A stretch of 64,000 bases of DNA, taken from contig NZ_LT635449.1 of NCBI RefSeq assembly GCF_900120005.1, forward strand, positions 248,001 to 312,000, in the 5' to 3' direction. The translations under genes and the position numbers were made by a program. The DNA comes from Holdemania sp. Marseille-P2844. Lineage in GTDB: Bacteria > Bacillota_I > Bacilli_A > Erysipelotrichales > Erysipelotrichaceae. Below the pieces are notes generated by a model that saw nothing but the letters and a program-made list of their open reading frames with translations, did no database searches and was not told the origin of the DNA. This document shows positions 7,447 to 16,249 of the stretch, one piece after another; the stretch's first letter is position 1, and every line of letters begins with the position of its first letter.

Positions 7447-8907
7447 GAAAAAGTCATCACGGTAACCCTGGACTACAACCAGACGTTTCTGATCAATTAC
7501 GCGATCCGCGGTGTGACGCATGACCGCCCAACCATCTGTCAGAGTCTGATTGAGGAAGCGGCGCAGGATGGGTTAAAGCGGCTGGCATTTCCTAGCGTTG
7601 AGCGTGAAGTCCGCGGGGAACTGAGCGAAAAAGCGCAGGCGCAGTCGATTGAGATTTTCTCAATGAACGTTGAACGTCTGCTTCTGCAGCCGCCGCTGGA
7701 AGGCAAAATGATCCTCGGCGTCGATCCGGCGTTTAGGACCGGCTGCAAGCTGGCTGTCATTGATTCCACGGGTAAGATGCTGAAAATCGACGTTTTCTAT
7801 CCGCATCCGCCGGTAAACAAAAAAACCGAAGCCAAAGCCAAACTTCTGTCGATTTTGAAAGAATATCCAATCGAAGTCATCGCGATCGGCAACGGTACAG
7901 CCAGCCGTGAAACTGAAAGCTTCATTGCCGAGATCATTCAAAAAGAAAACCTGAACGTCGATTACACACTGGTTTCCGAGGCTGGCGCTTCGGTATATTC
8001 CGCCAGCGAATTAGCGCGGAAGGAATTTCCGGATCTGCACGTCGAGCAGCGCTCCGCCGTTTCGATCGCAAGACGAATTCTGGACCCGTTGTCTGAACTG
8101 ATTAAAATTGATCCGAAAAGTATCGGTGTAGGTCAGTATCAGCACGATCTGCCCGCAAAGGCTTTAAATGAGCGGCTTGATTTTGCGATTTTAAAAAGCG
8201 TCAACCGCGTCGGCGTCGACGTCAATACGGCTTCCAGCGAGCTTTTATGTCATGTTTCAGGTCTGACAAAAGCCTCCGCCAACGCGATCGTCGCCTACCG
8301 CAACGAACACGGCCGCTTTGAAAACCGGCGGCAGTTATTGGAAGTGCCGAAGCTGGGCGCGAAGTCTTTCCAGCAGGCGGCGGGCTTTCTGCGGATTCAC
8401 GATGGAGAGGAACCGCTGGATCAAACGCCGATCCATCCGGAAAGCTACCAGGCCGCTCACCGCTTATGCCAACTGTTAGGCATCAGCCAGTTCGGCAGCG
8501 ATGAATGCCGCGAAAAACTGAGCCAGTTAAATCTGGAAAAAACCGCCGAACAGCTGGACACGGACGTGTATACGCTTCAAGACATGATTGAAGCGATCTC
8601 CCAGCCGCTGCGCGATTACCGTGAACAATTCGACGGACCGATGCTGCGGCATGACGTCCTCACGCTGGAAGATCTGCATCCGGGCGATGAGTTGGAAGGC
8701 GTCGTCCGCAACGTCGTTGATTTCGGCGCTTTCGTTGATATCGGTCTGCATGAGGATGGTCTGGTCCATGTTTCCAAGATGGTACAGGGCCGGATCTCCC
8801 ACCCCAGCGAAGTCGTATCCATTGGCGACATCCTCAAGGTCTGGGTTTACGGGATCGACGCAGAACGTCACCGGGTTCAGCTGACCATGATTGATCCGCA
8901 TCATTAA
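7447..8907 (+). pseudogene. tex: tex, 3' fragment
   Basis: The remaining 486 codons of Tex in one open frame, starting at the restored Glu-Lys-Val junction. It contains the YqgF/RuvC-like domain (ILGVDPAFRTGCKLAVIDSTG, then AIGNGTASRETE), the tandem HhH region (GVDVNTASSELLCHVSGLTKA) and a C-terminal S1 RNA-binding domain (GDELEGVVRNVVDFGAFVDIG) near the end. An internal ATG at 7513 could allow translation of a 464-residue piece lacking the N-domain. There is no decay beyond the insertion, which suggests it is recent. The gene ends at a clear terminator. Confidence 0.93.
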
Positions 8908-8912
8908 TCAAT

Positions 8913-8966
8913 AGAACTGTCTTGACGGGTTCCCAATTCAGAAACAAGTCCAGGACAGTTCTTTTA
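8913..8966 (+). terminator. Terminator of tex
   Basis: Perfect nine-pair stem AGAACTGTC (8913-8921) with GACAGTTCT (8954-8962), followed by TTTT. Confidence 0.8.
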
Positions 8967-9023
8967 TGTTTAAAAAGATGAAATTAAATTAAAGCTACAA
9001 TTTTCATTCCCGACGACTTTAAC

Positions 9024-9073
9024 TTGACGCGGTTAACAATCCCAGATAAGATATATACAGACCAACCGTCGGT
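9024..9073 (+). promoter_or_regulatory. tetR promoter with downstream operator
   Basis: TTGACG (9024-9029), 17 bases, TAAGAT (9047-9052). ACCAACCGTCGGT (9061-9073) follows, about where transcription starts. It differs at two positions from the palindromic ACCGACGGTCGGT found before the next gene, so it is the likely autoregulatory site. Confidence 0.6.
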
Positions 9074-9088
9074 TTATAAGGAGAAGCT

Positions 9089-9721
9089 ATGGCAAGAAAT
9101 AAACATCCGGAACAAACGTTAGAAAAAATCATCGTTACCGCGGCCAGACTTTTTGTTGAAAAGGGCTATGAACAAACCAGCGTTCAAGACATTCTTGACG
9201 CGACCGGATTATCCAAGGGCGGACTTTATCATCATTTCAAATCCAAAGAACAGATCCTGAACGCGGTGATGCAGCGGCGAATTCAATACGTGAACAAGCG
9301 GTTTCAGGAACTGATCCGTGATACGCCGGGTAAAAACGCCAAAGAAAAACTGAAGAAGATCCTGGGACAACTGGCGGCGGATGCCGAAACACATGCGCTG
9401 GATCAGGCTTTAGCATCCCAGCTCGATCCGCATTTTGTCGTCAATGGAATTCAGACCTGCGTTCAACAAGATGCGCCGATCGTTGCCGGACTCATCCGGG
9501 AAGGCAACGATGATGGTTCGCTGCACGTCCAGCAGCCTGAGCTTTGTGCAGAAGTCTTCTTAATGCTGCTGAACTACTGGGCCAATCCCGTTTTATTTCA
9601 TCGAAACAGCGAAGAAACTGAAATCCGGCTGCGCTATCTGCAATCGGTGATGATTCAGCTAGGCTTAGATTTAATTGATGATTCGCTTATCGCTGATTTG
9701 ATCCAAGCCTATGTCCAGTAA
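9089..9721 (+). CDS. TetR/AcrR-family transcriptional regulator
   Basis: 210 residues. The N-terminal helix-turn-helix is typical (TAARLFVEKGYEQTSVQDIL, then LSKGGLYHHFKSKEQI, residues about 14-58). The C-terminal ligand/dimer domain is generic, with no recognisable effector motif. The ribosome site AAGGAGA lies seven bases before ATG. It is followed by a terminator and then by a small membrane-protein gene whose promoter carries a closely related operator, so the regulator probably represses both itself and that gene. Confidence 0.88.
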   Translation: MARNKHPEQTLEKIIVTAARLFVEKGYEQTSVQDILDATGLSKGGLYHHFKSKEQILNAVMQRRIQYVNKRFQELIRDTPGKNAKEKLKKILGQLAADAETHALDQALASQLDPHFVVNGIQTCVQQDAPIVAGLIREGNDDGSLHVQQPELCAEVFLMLLNYWANPVLFHRNSEETEIRLRYLQSVMIQLGLDLIDDSLIADLIQAYVQ

Positions 9722-9758
9722 TCTGACTTCCCTGTGAAATTCGATCCAAGTAGCTTAT

Positions 9759-9788
9759 AAACAGGCTGTAAAATGGCAGCCTGTTTCT
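9759..9788 (+). terminator. Terminator of the tetR gene
   Basis: Ten-pair perfect stem AAACAGGCTG/CAGCCTGTTT with an eight-base loop; the T tail is weak (TTTCTT). Confidence 0.65.
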
Positions 9789-9802
9789 TAGCAAGAATAA
9801 AG

Positions 9803-9823
9803 ACCGACGGTCGGTTTTATACT
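9803..9823 (+). promoter_or_regulatory. TetR operator and -10 box upstream of the small membrane-protein gene
   Basis: Perfect dyad ACCGA-CGG-TCGGT (9803-9815), followed three bases later by TATACT (9818-9823). Placed in the promoter spacer, binding here would block RNA polymerase. The -35 is poor. Confidence 0.6.
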
Positions 9824-9896
9824 TTGAAATCACTCTTCTCCGCTTCCATCTAAACCACGATCGTCCATTTAAAAAACAAAAAATCAGGAGGTATTT

Positions 9897-10235
9897 ATGA
9901 ATCAAGAAAAATCACCGAACACAGTCAGAAATTCCATCCCCTCGCCGACCGATCTGACTCAGACCGCCATGGAGCGAACACAAAAAGCGACGGCTAAAAC
10001 ATCCGTAATAACCCAATCCTTGATCGAGAAATCAAAGGCGCTGCGCACCCCTTCTCCGGCAGCGGATAAAATCGGAACGATGATCGGCGGTATTGCCAGC
10101 GTAGTTTTTCTTTTCGGCGGTGCAAGCCAGCTGATTCTGGGTTATACCTTAACGGGTATCGGCACAGCAGCCTTTGGCGCTGTCGCCTTGTTGTCCAACC
10201 GTTACCATTACCAGAAAATCAAAAAACGGGAATAA
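9897..10235 (+). CDS. Small two-helix membrane protein, TetR-controlled, function unknown
   Basis: 112 residues. A polar, Thr/Ser-rich N-terminal half (about 1-55) is followed by two closely spaced membrane helices (about 58-78 and 80-99) and a basic C-terminal end (YHYQKIKKRE). There is no signal peptide, so the N-terminus is probably cytoplasmic. It has a good ribosome site (AGGAGG). It matches no family I recognise. The upstream operator, shared with tetR, suggests it is induced by the regulator's ligand, perhaps as a membrane-stress protein; that is inference. Confidence 0.75.
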   Translation: MNQEKSPNTVRNSIPSPTDLTQTAMERTQKATAKTSVITQSLIEKSKALRTPSPAADKIGTMIGGIASVVFLFGGASQLILGYTLTGIGTAAFGAVALLSNRYHYQKIKKRE

Positions 10236-10317
10236 ACAGACGGTCATTTTTTCTCTAAGACAATAATCAACCTGGAAAGACGTGCGATATCGCTATCATC
10301 CGACTTCATAAAATGAA

Positions 10318-10358
10318 AATGCAGAATCAGATTTTACTCTGTTTCTGCATTTTTTTAT
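10318..10358. terminator. Bidirectional terminator between convergent genes
   Basis: Stem AATGCAGAA (10318-10326) with TTCTGCATT (10343-10351). It has T7 on the plus side and TTTTCATTTT on the minus side, serving the small membrane-protein gene and the convergent glucosaminidase gene. Confidence 0.85.
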
Positions 10359-13300
10359 TTATTCAGCAGGTGTTTCGTCTTCGTTGTTTTCCCCGTCCGG
10401 TGTAGCGCTCGGGGTTGGAACAACCAGCGAACTTGGCCTCGGAGCTTCAACCGGCTGATCTTCAACCGGCAGCTCTGACGCCTGTACGGCATTCGCTGGC
10501 GGTGTATCGCCTTTATCGTCACCGCCGTCAGTGTTCGGTCCATTCTGTGTGATGCTCAGCACCATCCGATAGCGAACCCGAGAAATAAACAGAGCATAAC
10601 TGCGATCGTCCACAGTAACCGTTTCAATCGCTCGTGAGTAAATGTCCGTCATTTCATAAATATCCCGATATCCTTCCGCACTGATATCCAAATACAGCCG
10701 GTAATTTCCTTCCGGCAGCTGACTTAAATCCGCAGCGCTGGTAAAGCAGGCATTCTTCATACTGAATTTCGATCCCAGCATCTCCGCATAGTCAACCGAG
10801 CAAGCCTGATTTTGCGCTTCCAACGGATAAGACACGCCATTTTCATCGACGGCGATCAAGGCATGAGAAGCTTGTGATTCTGCTTTGAACTGTGCGTTGT
10901 AAATCCAGGCCATACCGTTGAGATTCAGACGGCCGCCTTCCAGCGAAAGCTTCGTGTAATCAAACGCCGAATTGCGCTTTGTCGGTTTGTTAATCAGCGA
11001 ATAATCCAGATCTGATTTTTCAATGTTGATCTCATACCGGTAGTTATACAGCTGATTTTGGACAATCTGCACGTGGTAATCCCCCAACGTCTTCATTTCC
11101 GGCAGAAAATTGGAATCAAAACTGGTCAGATTCGCGTACATCTTCACTTCGCCGTTGCGGATCTGAATTTTAACCGAATAGCTGCCCGGCGTCAGCGCCG
11201 CCAGATCGACGGAAGCGCTGAAATTAATCTTGCTGTAAGTAAATCCGTCGTACAAGTTGATCGGATTTGGCGCCAGCAACGTGACCGCTTCAATCGTTGT
11301 AACTTCACCGGTTTCCAGATTCGTCAGAAGTAATTGATGCGAAACCTCGGAATCCTCCTTGAAATCATAACCATTGATAAACGCTGTCCCTTCGATAAGC
11401 AGTGTATGCTCATCCGCATATTCAAATTTGGACAGTGCCTGGCGTACAGTGCTCTTGAGATGATCGCCGGACTCGCCGCCCTCTTCACTGCCGCTCAACA
11501 TGACTGACATGAACAGGACATTGTCCTTTACGCTGAAGCTGAAAGTCTTATTGCCCACTTTCTTTGTCTCCGGCAACGTCTCCAACGCGCCGATATAGAA
11601 GCTGTTGTTGTAATCGCTCAGCTCGCTGTATTCCGTTTGGATTTCAAAGAAGTAACTGCCTTCCGCCAGGGTCGTGAAGTCCAGTGCCTCCGTTTTAAAG
11701 CTGACCTGTTCCTTCTCAGCGACGGTACTTGTCAATTCAAATTCTTTCGTATCATAATACTGGTTATAAACAACCAGCTTCTGCGTCACTTTATTGGAAT
11801 CTGTAACATAAATTCCCGGACGGTAGGCCTGTCCGTTCAAGGCAATCAGATTGTCCTTCCACGCCATCGCAGCTACTTTTTGCACCACATCCCCGGTCGG
11901 CACTTTACCGATCTGACTGTTGTCAAAGATTCCGGCGGACAGCTTGGAAATCTTTGAACTTTGCAGATAACCGACGCTGTTCTGCCAGTTATAAGCTTCG
12001 TAACCATTGCCCTTATGCGGCACTAACGCTCCATCCGAGCGGACGCCGTTGGTTGTCGGAAAACCCGTCCAGCCATTGCTTTCCGACTGCAGAATCACGG
12101 TGAAGTCATTCTGATAGGTTGCGCCATAGCGCGTTGTATACAGCGTCTGTGAATTTGCGTCGGCATAACGCTTAACCGCGGCGTCATATTGGTTGATAAC
12201 GCCTAACGAATAGGTGCCGTAATCCGTCAGCGAACCATCGTTGCCGGAAACATATTTATCGACCTGATAAGCCAGTGCCGAAATTTTTAATCCCCAATAT
12301 GGGTCAGACGCGTATTTGACGTTAAACCCGCTGCCCTTGTTGCCCAGATGAGAACCGAAGAATCGGGCGTCGTTAATATCCAGATACCCGCGCAGATTCA
12401 CCGCCATGTGCTGCGTGACCGCAGATTCGATATTGTCATATTTATCAGCGCTGCCGCTTGGATTGGAATCCACAGCATTCCAGCCGAACAGATTGTTTTT
12501 ATTGATCGCAATGGAAGAACGGCCCCAGCCGGATTCCAAAAGCCCCATACAGAAGGCCAAAAGCGCGTTGACACCGTAGGTTTCCTGCGCGTTGACAAAG
12601 AACCAGCCGGAATTCACCATCTTGGATTGATTGCTCTGAAGATGGTCATAATCATAAGCCACTTCGTTATAACCGCGGCTGTTCAGGAAGCCGTTGAGCT
12701 GATCGCCGTTGAATTTCGTACGGCTGCGCAGCGGCAGAAATTCGTAGTAGTTATAATACTTCGCCGGACTGCCTTCAACCATCACCGGATTCTGGAAATA
12801 CCGATCCGTATACAAAGCATGCATATCATTCGTGTAATAAACTGCGCCGACGTTCATCCAGCTTTCAGCCGGTCCGATTGTCTGTGAATAATCCTGCGGC
12901 GTATCCGACTTGGCCCAATACGACCAGCAGTGATAGATCAGTTCTTTATAATTCCCGTTTTGTACGACCTCATAATAGCTTTGCCGCGGCCGCACCCAGA
13001 ACGGCGATTCCCACGGACTGCCGTCGTTGTTGCCGCCTAACAAAATCCGCATGTTGTTAGTCAGGAATTTCGTCGGAATCAGATCGACCTGATCCAGATT
13101 GGTATACCCGTCAAAGCCAGTCAGATTCACGGCGATCCGGCCGGAACCATTGCCCGTATTGTAAGAATAAGTTCCTTTATAGATCATTTCACGGTGGCTG
13201 GTAACGTATGTCGTCTTTTCATTCGTTGTCGTCGACAGATACTGCGTAATATCCATCGTGGCGTAGGCCCGCCGCGAACTGCCGTCGGCATACCCGCGCC

Positions 13301-13610
13301 GGTAAGAATAGCTGGCCGCTACGCCTGAGGTCATCGCAATAATCTTTGTCGGTGATTTGCTGGAATTATGACGAACGACGGCGTCGTTGCCGTGCGCGTA
13401 CATTTCATTTTTAGCCTGCGTAAAGTCATTATAGCAGCCAATCGTGCTGAAACCGCCGTTATCCGTAACATAAGCGACCTCGAAATTACCGCAGCCCATC
13501 GGATAAGTTTCATCTGCTTTCACATCCATTTTTCCATTAGCCGAGGGATAACCCTGAACCAACGTGACGGCCATTGCCAAAGCCAAAGCCATTTTCCAGA
13601 TTTGTTTCAT
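10359..13610 (-). CDS. Large secreted glucosaminidase-domain protein (peptidoglycan hydrolase)
   Basis: 1,083 residues. A signal peptide is followed by cleavage near residues 26-32. The ~300 following residues are of unknown fold. A GH73-type N-acetylglucosaminidase domain lies at about 340-480, with probable catalytic Glu359 in LLESGWGRS and the NLFGWNA motif. C-terminal to it are several beta-rich repeats of about 130 residues (around 610, 730 and 890), each with an F/L-NGxA(W/F)-type strand. The tail is rich in Pro, Glu and Thr, with no LPxTG sorting signal, so it is secreted or wall-bound by its repeats. The gene starts 15 bases after the membrane-anchored gene upstream, so the two form an operon. 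Likely role: glycan-strand cleavage in wall turnover. Confidence 0.85.
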   Translation of the reverse strand: MKQIWKMALALAMAVTLVQGYPSANGKMDVKADETYPMGCGNFEVAYVTDNGGFSTIGCYNDFTQAKNEMYAHGNDAVVRHNSSKSPTKIIAMTSGVAASYSYRRGYADGSSRRAYATMDITQYLSTTTNEKTTYVTSHREMIYKGTYSYNTGNGSGRIAVNLTGFDGYTNLDQVDLIPTKFLTNNMRILLGGNNDGSPWESPFWVRPRQSYYEVVQNGNYKELIYHCWSYWAKSDTPQDYSQTIGPAESWMNVGAVYYTNDMHALYTDRYFQNPVMVEGSPAKYYNYYEFLPLRSRTKFNGDQLNGFLNSRGYNEVAYDYDHLQSNQSKMVNSGWFFVNAQETYGVNALLAFCMGLLESGWGRSSIAINKNNLFGWNAVDSNPSGSADKYDNIESAVTQHMAVNLRGYLDINDARFFGSHLGNKGSGFNVKYASDPYWGLKISALAYQVDKYVSGNDGSLTDYGTYSLGVINQYDAAVKRYADANSQTLYTTRYGATYQNDFTVILQSESNGWTGFPTTNGVRSDGALVPHKGNGYEAYNWQNSVGYLQSSKISKLSAGIFDNSQIGKVPTGDVVQKVAAMAWKDNLIALNGQAYRPGIYVTDSNKVTQKLVVYNQYYDTKEFELTSTVAEKEQVSFKTEALDFTTLAEGSYFFEIQTEYSELSDYNNSFYIGALETLPETKKVGNKTFSFSVKDNVLFMSVMLSGSEEGGESGDHLKSTVRQALSKFEYADEHTLLIEGTAFINGYDFKEDSEVSHQLLLTNLETGEVTTIEAVTLLAPNPINLYDGFTYSKINFSASVDLAALTPGSYSVKIQIRNGEVKMYANLTSFDSNFLPEMKTLGDYHVQIVQNQLYNYRYEINIEKSDLDYSLINKPTKRNSAFDYTKLSLEGGRLNLNGMAWIYNAQFKAESQASHALIAVDENGVSYPLEAQNQACSVDYAEMLGSKFSMKNACFTSAADLSQLPEGNYRLYLDISAEGYRDIYEMTDIYSRAIETVTVDDRSYALFISRVRYRMVLSITQNGPNTDGGDDKGDTPPANAVQASELPVEDQPVEAPRPSSLVVPTPSATPDGENNEDETPAE

Positions 13611-13625
13611 CGTCTTCCCCCTTTG

Positions 13626-14630
13626 TTATAAACTGACGGTAATTTCAATCCAGTTTTCCTGTCCCCTGATCTTCAGCTTCAGCTTGCCTTGATAAGTGAT
13701 CGGTTCCTTCTCCGGATTATACGTAATGAAGAATAAAACGCCGCTGTCTTTTTCCTTGATCGTTTTACCCAGGATGTTATCATATTTTTCTGAATGGAAA
13801 TTCGAGGAAAGCGCCTGGAATGTATTCCCGCTGCCCTCGACCTGATAAACCGCATCTTCAACGACCAGTTCGTCGCCCCAAAGGCTGACCGCGTCCAGGC
13901 GGAACACATAGACTTCAGCCGTTGACGGCAGACCCGCGGTCTCCACACTGCCATCGTCGAAGGTCCGATACATTTCCTCGCTGGCGATCTGGAAAGCGAC
14001 GCCGACCAGCATCTGATATGTCTTGCCATCGGTGATCACGTCCTCCGCGACGTACCCCAGCATCTCGCGGGTGCCCGTCGCTTCCTTCAGATTTAGCTGG
14101 ATCGGCGCGTTATCGCCGAAATCCACGTTAATCGCCGCCGACTGCGCCGTTTTATCCTTAATCGGCACAAAGATATTGGCAACGTAGCTGTTTTCCCTGG
14201 ACACCAATTCAAACCAGACATTCTGCTTGCCGATATATAAACCATTCTTATCCAGCTGATCGAGATAGCTGTCGATTTCATTCAGCTTGACGCCTTCGGA
14301 CGTTGCGAAATGCTCAAGCGAAATATTAATCGGTTCTTCCGCCTTCACCCGGATCTTCGCGATCGCAAACTGGAAGTCCAGTTCATCGAAGCGATAGACC
14401 GTCGCGTTGACCAGATCGACCTCGACGGCGTCCAGTCCCTGCGTTTCCTGCGGTTTTTCCTGACCGCCTTGCTCGACCATCACCGGCTTTTCCGTTTCTT
14501 CAGGCAGCTGCGATCCGGAACGATCTTTCACAATCATTCCGAAGTAAATTGCCGCTGCGGCAAAGAGAATCAAGACGACAGCCAGGCCGCCGGCCAGCAG
14601 CATCGTCGTTTTATTCTTTGTTTTTCTCAT
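13626..14630 (-). CDS. Membrane-anchored extracellular protein, operon partner of the glucosaminidase
   Basis: 334 residues from the ATG at 14630, chosen because GGGG lies at ribosome-site distance; the ATG at 14639 is too close. It has a basic start (RKTKNK), one membrane helix (about 10-32), and an acidic, Gln/Pro-rich linker (about 38-62). A beta-rich extracellular domain of about 270 residues follows. No known motif is recognised. Its tight spacing to the downstream glucosaminidase suggests a regulator or adaptor of wall hydrolysis, but no sequence motif proves this. Confidence 0.75.
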   Translation of the reverse strand: MRKTKNKTTMLLAGGLAVVLILFAAAAIYFGMIVKDRSGSQLPEETEKPVMVEQGGQEKPQETQGLDAVEVDLVNATVYRFDELDFQFAIAKIRVKAEEPINISLEHFATSEGVKLNEIDSYLDQLDKNGLYIGKQNVWFELVSRENSYVANIFVPIKDKTAQSAAINVDFGDNAPIQLNLKEATGTREMLGYVAEDVITDGKTYQMLVGVAFQIASEEMYRTFDDGSVETAGLPSTAEVYVFRLDAVSLWGDELVVEDAVYQVEGSGNTFQALSSNFHSEKYDNILGKTIKEKDSGVLFFITYNPEKEPITYQGKLKLKIRGQENWIEITVSL

Positions 14631-14705
14631 AAGTAACATTACCCCAGTCTAAAGGTATTCTACCATAAACCGGGGCGCGTTAAAACCTGTTTTTCCTTAC
14701 CAATA

Positions 14706-16064
14706 TTAACCTTTCATCAAATCGACAAATAAATGCCGGCATAAGAAGATCACCATCAGGATCGTCAGATAATCGGCGCAGGGCTGAGCCATGAAAATAC
14801 CCAGTTTGCCCAACAGCGTTGGCAGAATCCAAATGATCGGAATATAAAACAAACCCTGGCGGGCGATCGACAGAAAGAACGCAGAACGCTTCTCTCCCAG
14901 CGCCTGCAGCAGCACCGCCGCGATATTATAAGCTCCGACCACCGGCATCGAAACCGCATAGCCATAAAGCATCATCCGGCCCATTTCGATGACCGCCGCC
15001 TCGCGGGAGAAGATCTGCACGATCTGCGGCGCCAGCGTGATATAGAAGACCGCCGCAAAACAGCCGTATACCGTTACCCACGTCAAGGCGCTTTTCAGCG
15101 CCTGCTTCAGCCGCGGCCGGTTGCCGGCGCCGTAATTATACGCCGCAAACGGCTGGAACCCCTGCGCAAAGCCGATGATCGCGAACATGACTAAATTCAG
15201 ACATTTCTTGGCGATGCCGATCCCTGCCAGAAAATCGGTTCCATACACGCTGGCCTGCATTGCCAGACAGCTGTAAGTGACGCTCGGCAGCGCCTGCCGG
15301 GCAAACACTGCCACCCCCAGGCTCAGAATCTCCTGCACCGCCGTCTTATCCAGCATCCATACCCGCGGATTCCAGCGCACAGCCTCCGCTTTAAACAACA
15401 ACCTCCCCATCAACATGACCAACGACAGACACTGGGCCGCAGCCGTCGCCCACGCCGCGCCGGCGATCCCTAAATTTAAGCCCCAGTCGAACATGAAAAT
15501 CGGATCAAGGATCAGATTCGCCACCACCCCGGCAAAGATCGCGGCCATGGGAAAATTCACGTCGCCCTCCGCTCTTAACAGCTGGACAATCGTCAGCTTG
15601 ATGATCTGCGAAAACGCAAAGACCAGTAAAATCGTCACATACTGAGCCGCATACATCGTGACATCACCTTCCGCCCCGAACATGCCCAACAACGGACCTA
15701 GGAAAGTAATAAACAAAATGGGCAGCACGATGGAGATCAAAACGACCAGCGTCATCGTCGTCTGAACAATCCGGCTGACCTGATCCCGATGGCCCGCCCC
15801 CAGCTGCCGCGAAATATAGCTGCCGGCGCTGACGCCGATCGACTCGCCGAACGCGTGCGTCAGCATCATGATCGGCATCGCGACCGTTGTCGCCGCAATC
15901 ATCGCCGTGTTGTGCAGCTGACCGATGAAAAACGTATCCGCGATATTATAGATTGTTGTGACCATCGAGGCCAGGATGGAAGGAACCGCCAGGCGGATTA
16001 AAGCCTGCTTTACCGGCATGGAATCGAGAATCAGCGACCTGTCGGCATTTTTATTCATCGTCAT
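14706..16064 (-). CDS. MATE-family multidrug/Na+ antiporter
   Basis: 452 residues, about 12 membrane helices in two homologous halves. The first half starts at VKQALIRLAVPSILASMVTTIYNIADTFFIG-like sequence (residues about 18-48), the conserved MATE entry. The second half starts near residue 240. It belongs to the MepA/NorM-like group that exports cationic drugs using ion gradients. It diverges from the Tat-dependent flavoprotein gene, with an AT-rich 185-base space between. The substrate cannot be told from sequence. Confidence 0.9.
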   Translation of the reverse strand: MTMNKNADRSLILDSMPVKQALIRLAVPSILASMVTTIYNIADTFFIGQLHNTAMIAATTVAMPIMMLTHAFGESIGVSAGSYISRQLGAGHRDQVSRIVQTTMTLVVLISIVLPILFITFLGPLLGMFGAEGDVTMYAAQYVTILLVFAFSQIIKLTIVQLLRAEGDVNFPMAAIFAGVVANLILDPIFMFDWGLNLGIAGAAWATAAAQCLSLVMLMGRLLFKAEAVRWNPRVWMLDKTAVQEILSLGVAVFARQALPSVTYSCLAMQASVYGTDFLAGIGIAKKCLNLVMFAIIGFAQGFQPFAAYNYGAGNRPRLKQALKSALTWVTVYGCFAAVFYITLAPQIVQIFSREAAVIEMGRMMLYGYAVSMPVVGAYNIAAVLLQALGEKRSAFFLSIARQGLFYIPIIWILPTLLGKLGIFMAQPCADYLTILMVIFLCRHLFVDLMKG

Positions 16065-16196
16065 AATATCATCACCGAATCAATTATCATGCAATCACTT
16101 CAGAAAGTCAAACTTTGTCGAAACTTCCAGGACAAACTTTTGAATACTAATTTACTCCAATAAACTATTGTGATAAGATATTCACAGATAAATTAT

Positions 16197-16211
16197 TTTA
16201 CTATGGTAAAT
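16197..16211 (+). promoter_or_regulatory. TTTACTATGGTAAAT operator-like dyad upstream of the flavoprotein gene
   Basis: A dyad with arms TTTAC/GTAAA, 39 bases before the start codon. The identical 15-mer occurs at 19622-19636 upstream of the S41-like gene. A degenerate relative (TTTACTCCAATAAA) lies at 16151-16164. The regulator is unknown; the site could also affect the divergent MATE gene. Confidence 0.55.
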
Positions 16212-16249
16212 ATTTTATCTGATTAAATTATTATGAGGAAGGAGAACTT

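Larger units (their letters stand above)
5722..7453. repeat. GAAAAAG direct repeat flanking the IS
   Basis: Identical 7-mers at 5722-5728 and 7447-7453. One copy belongs to tex. The other is either a target-site duplication or IS sequence that matched the target core at strand exchange; IS110 elements commonly recombine at a short shared core and do not make a classic duplication. Confidence 0.85.

Noticed and set aside
12348-12887. Plus-strand frame of 179 codons antisense to the glucosaminidase gene
   Set aside because: No ribosome site and no recognisable domain; the minus-strand product has a signal peptide and active-site motif.
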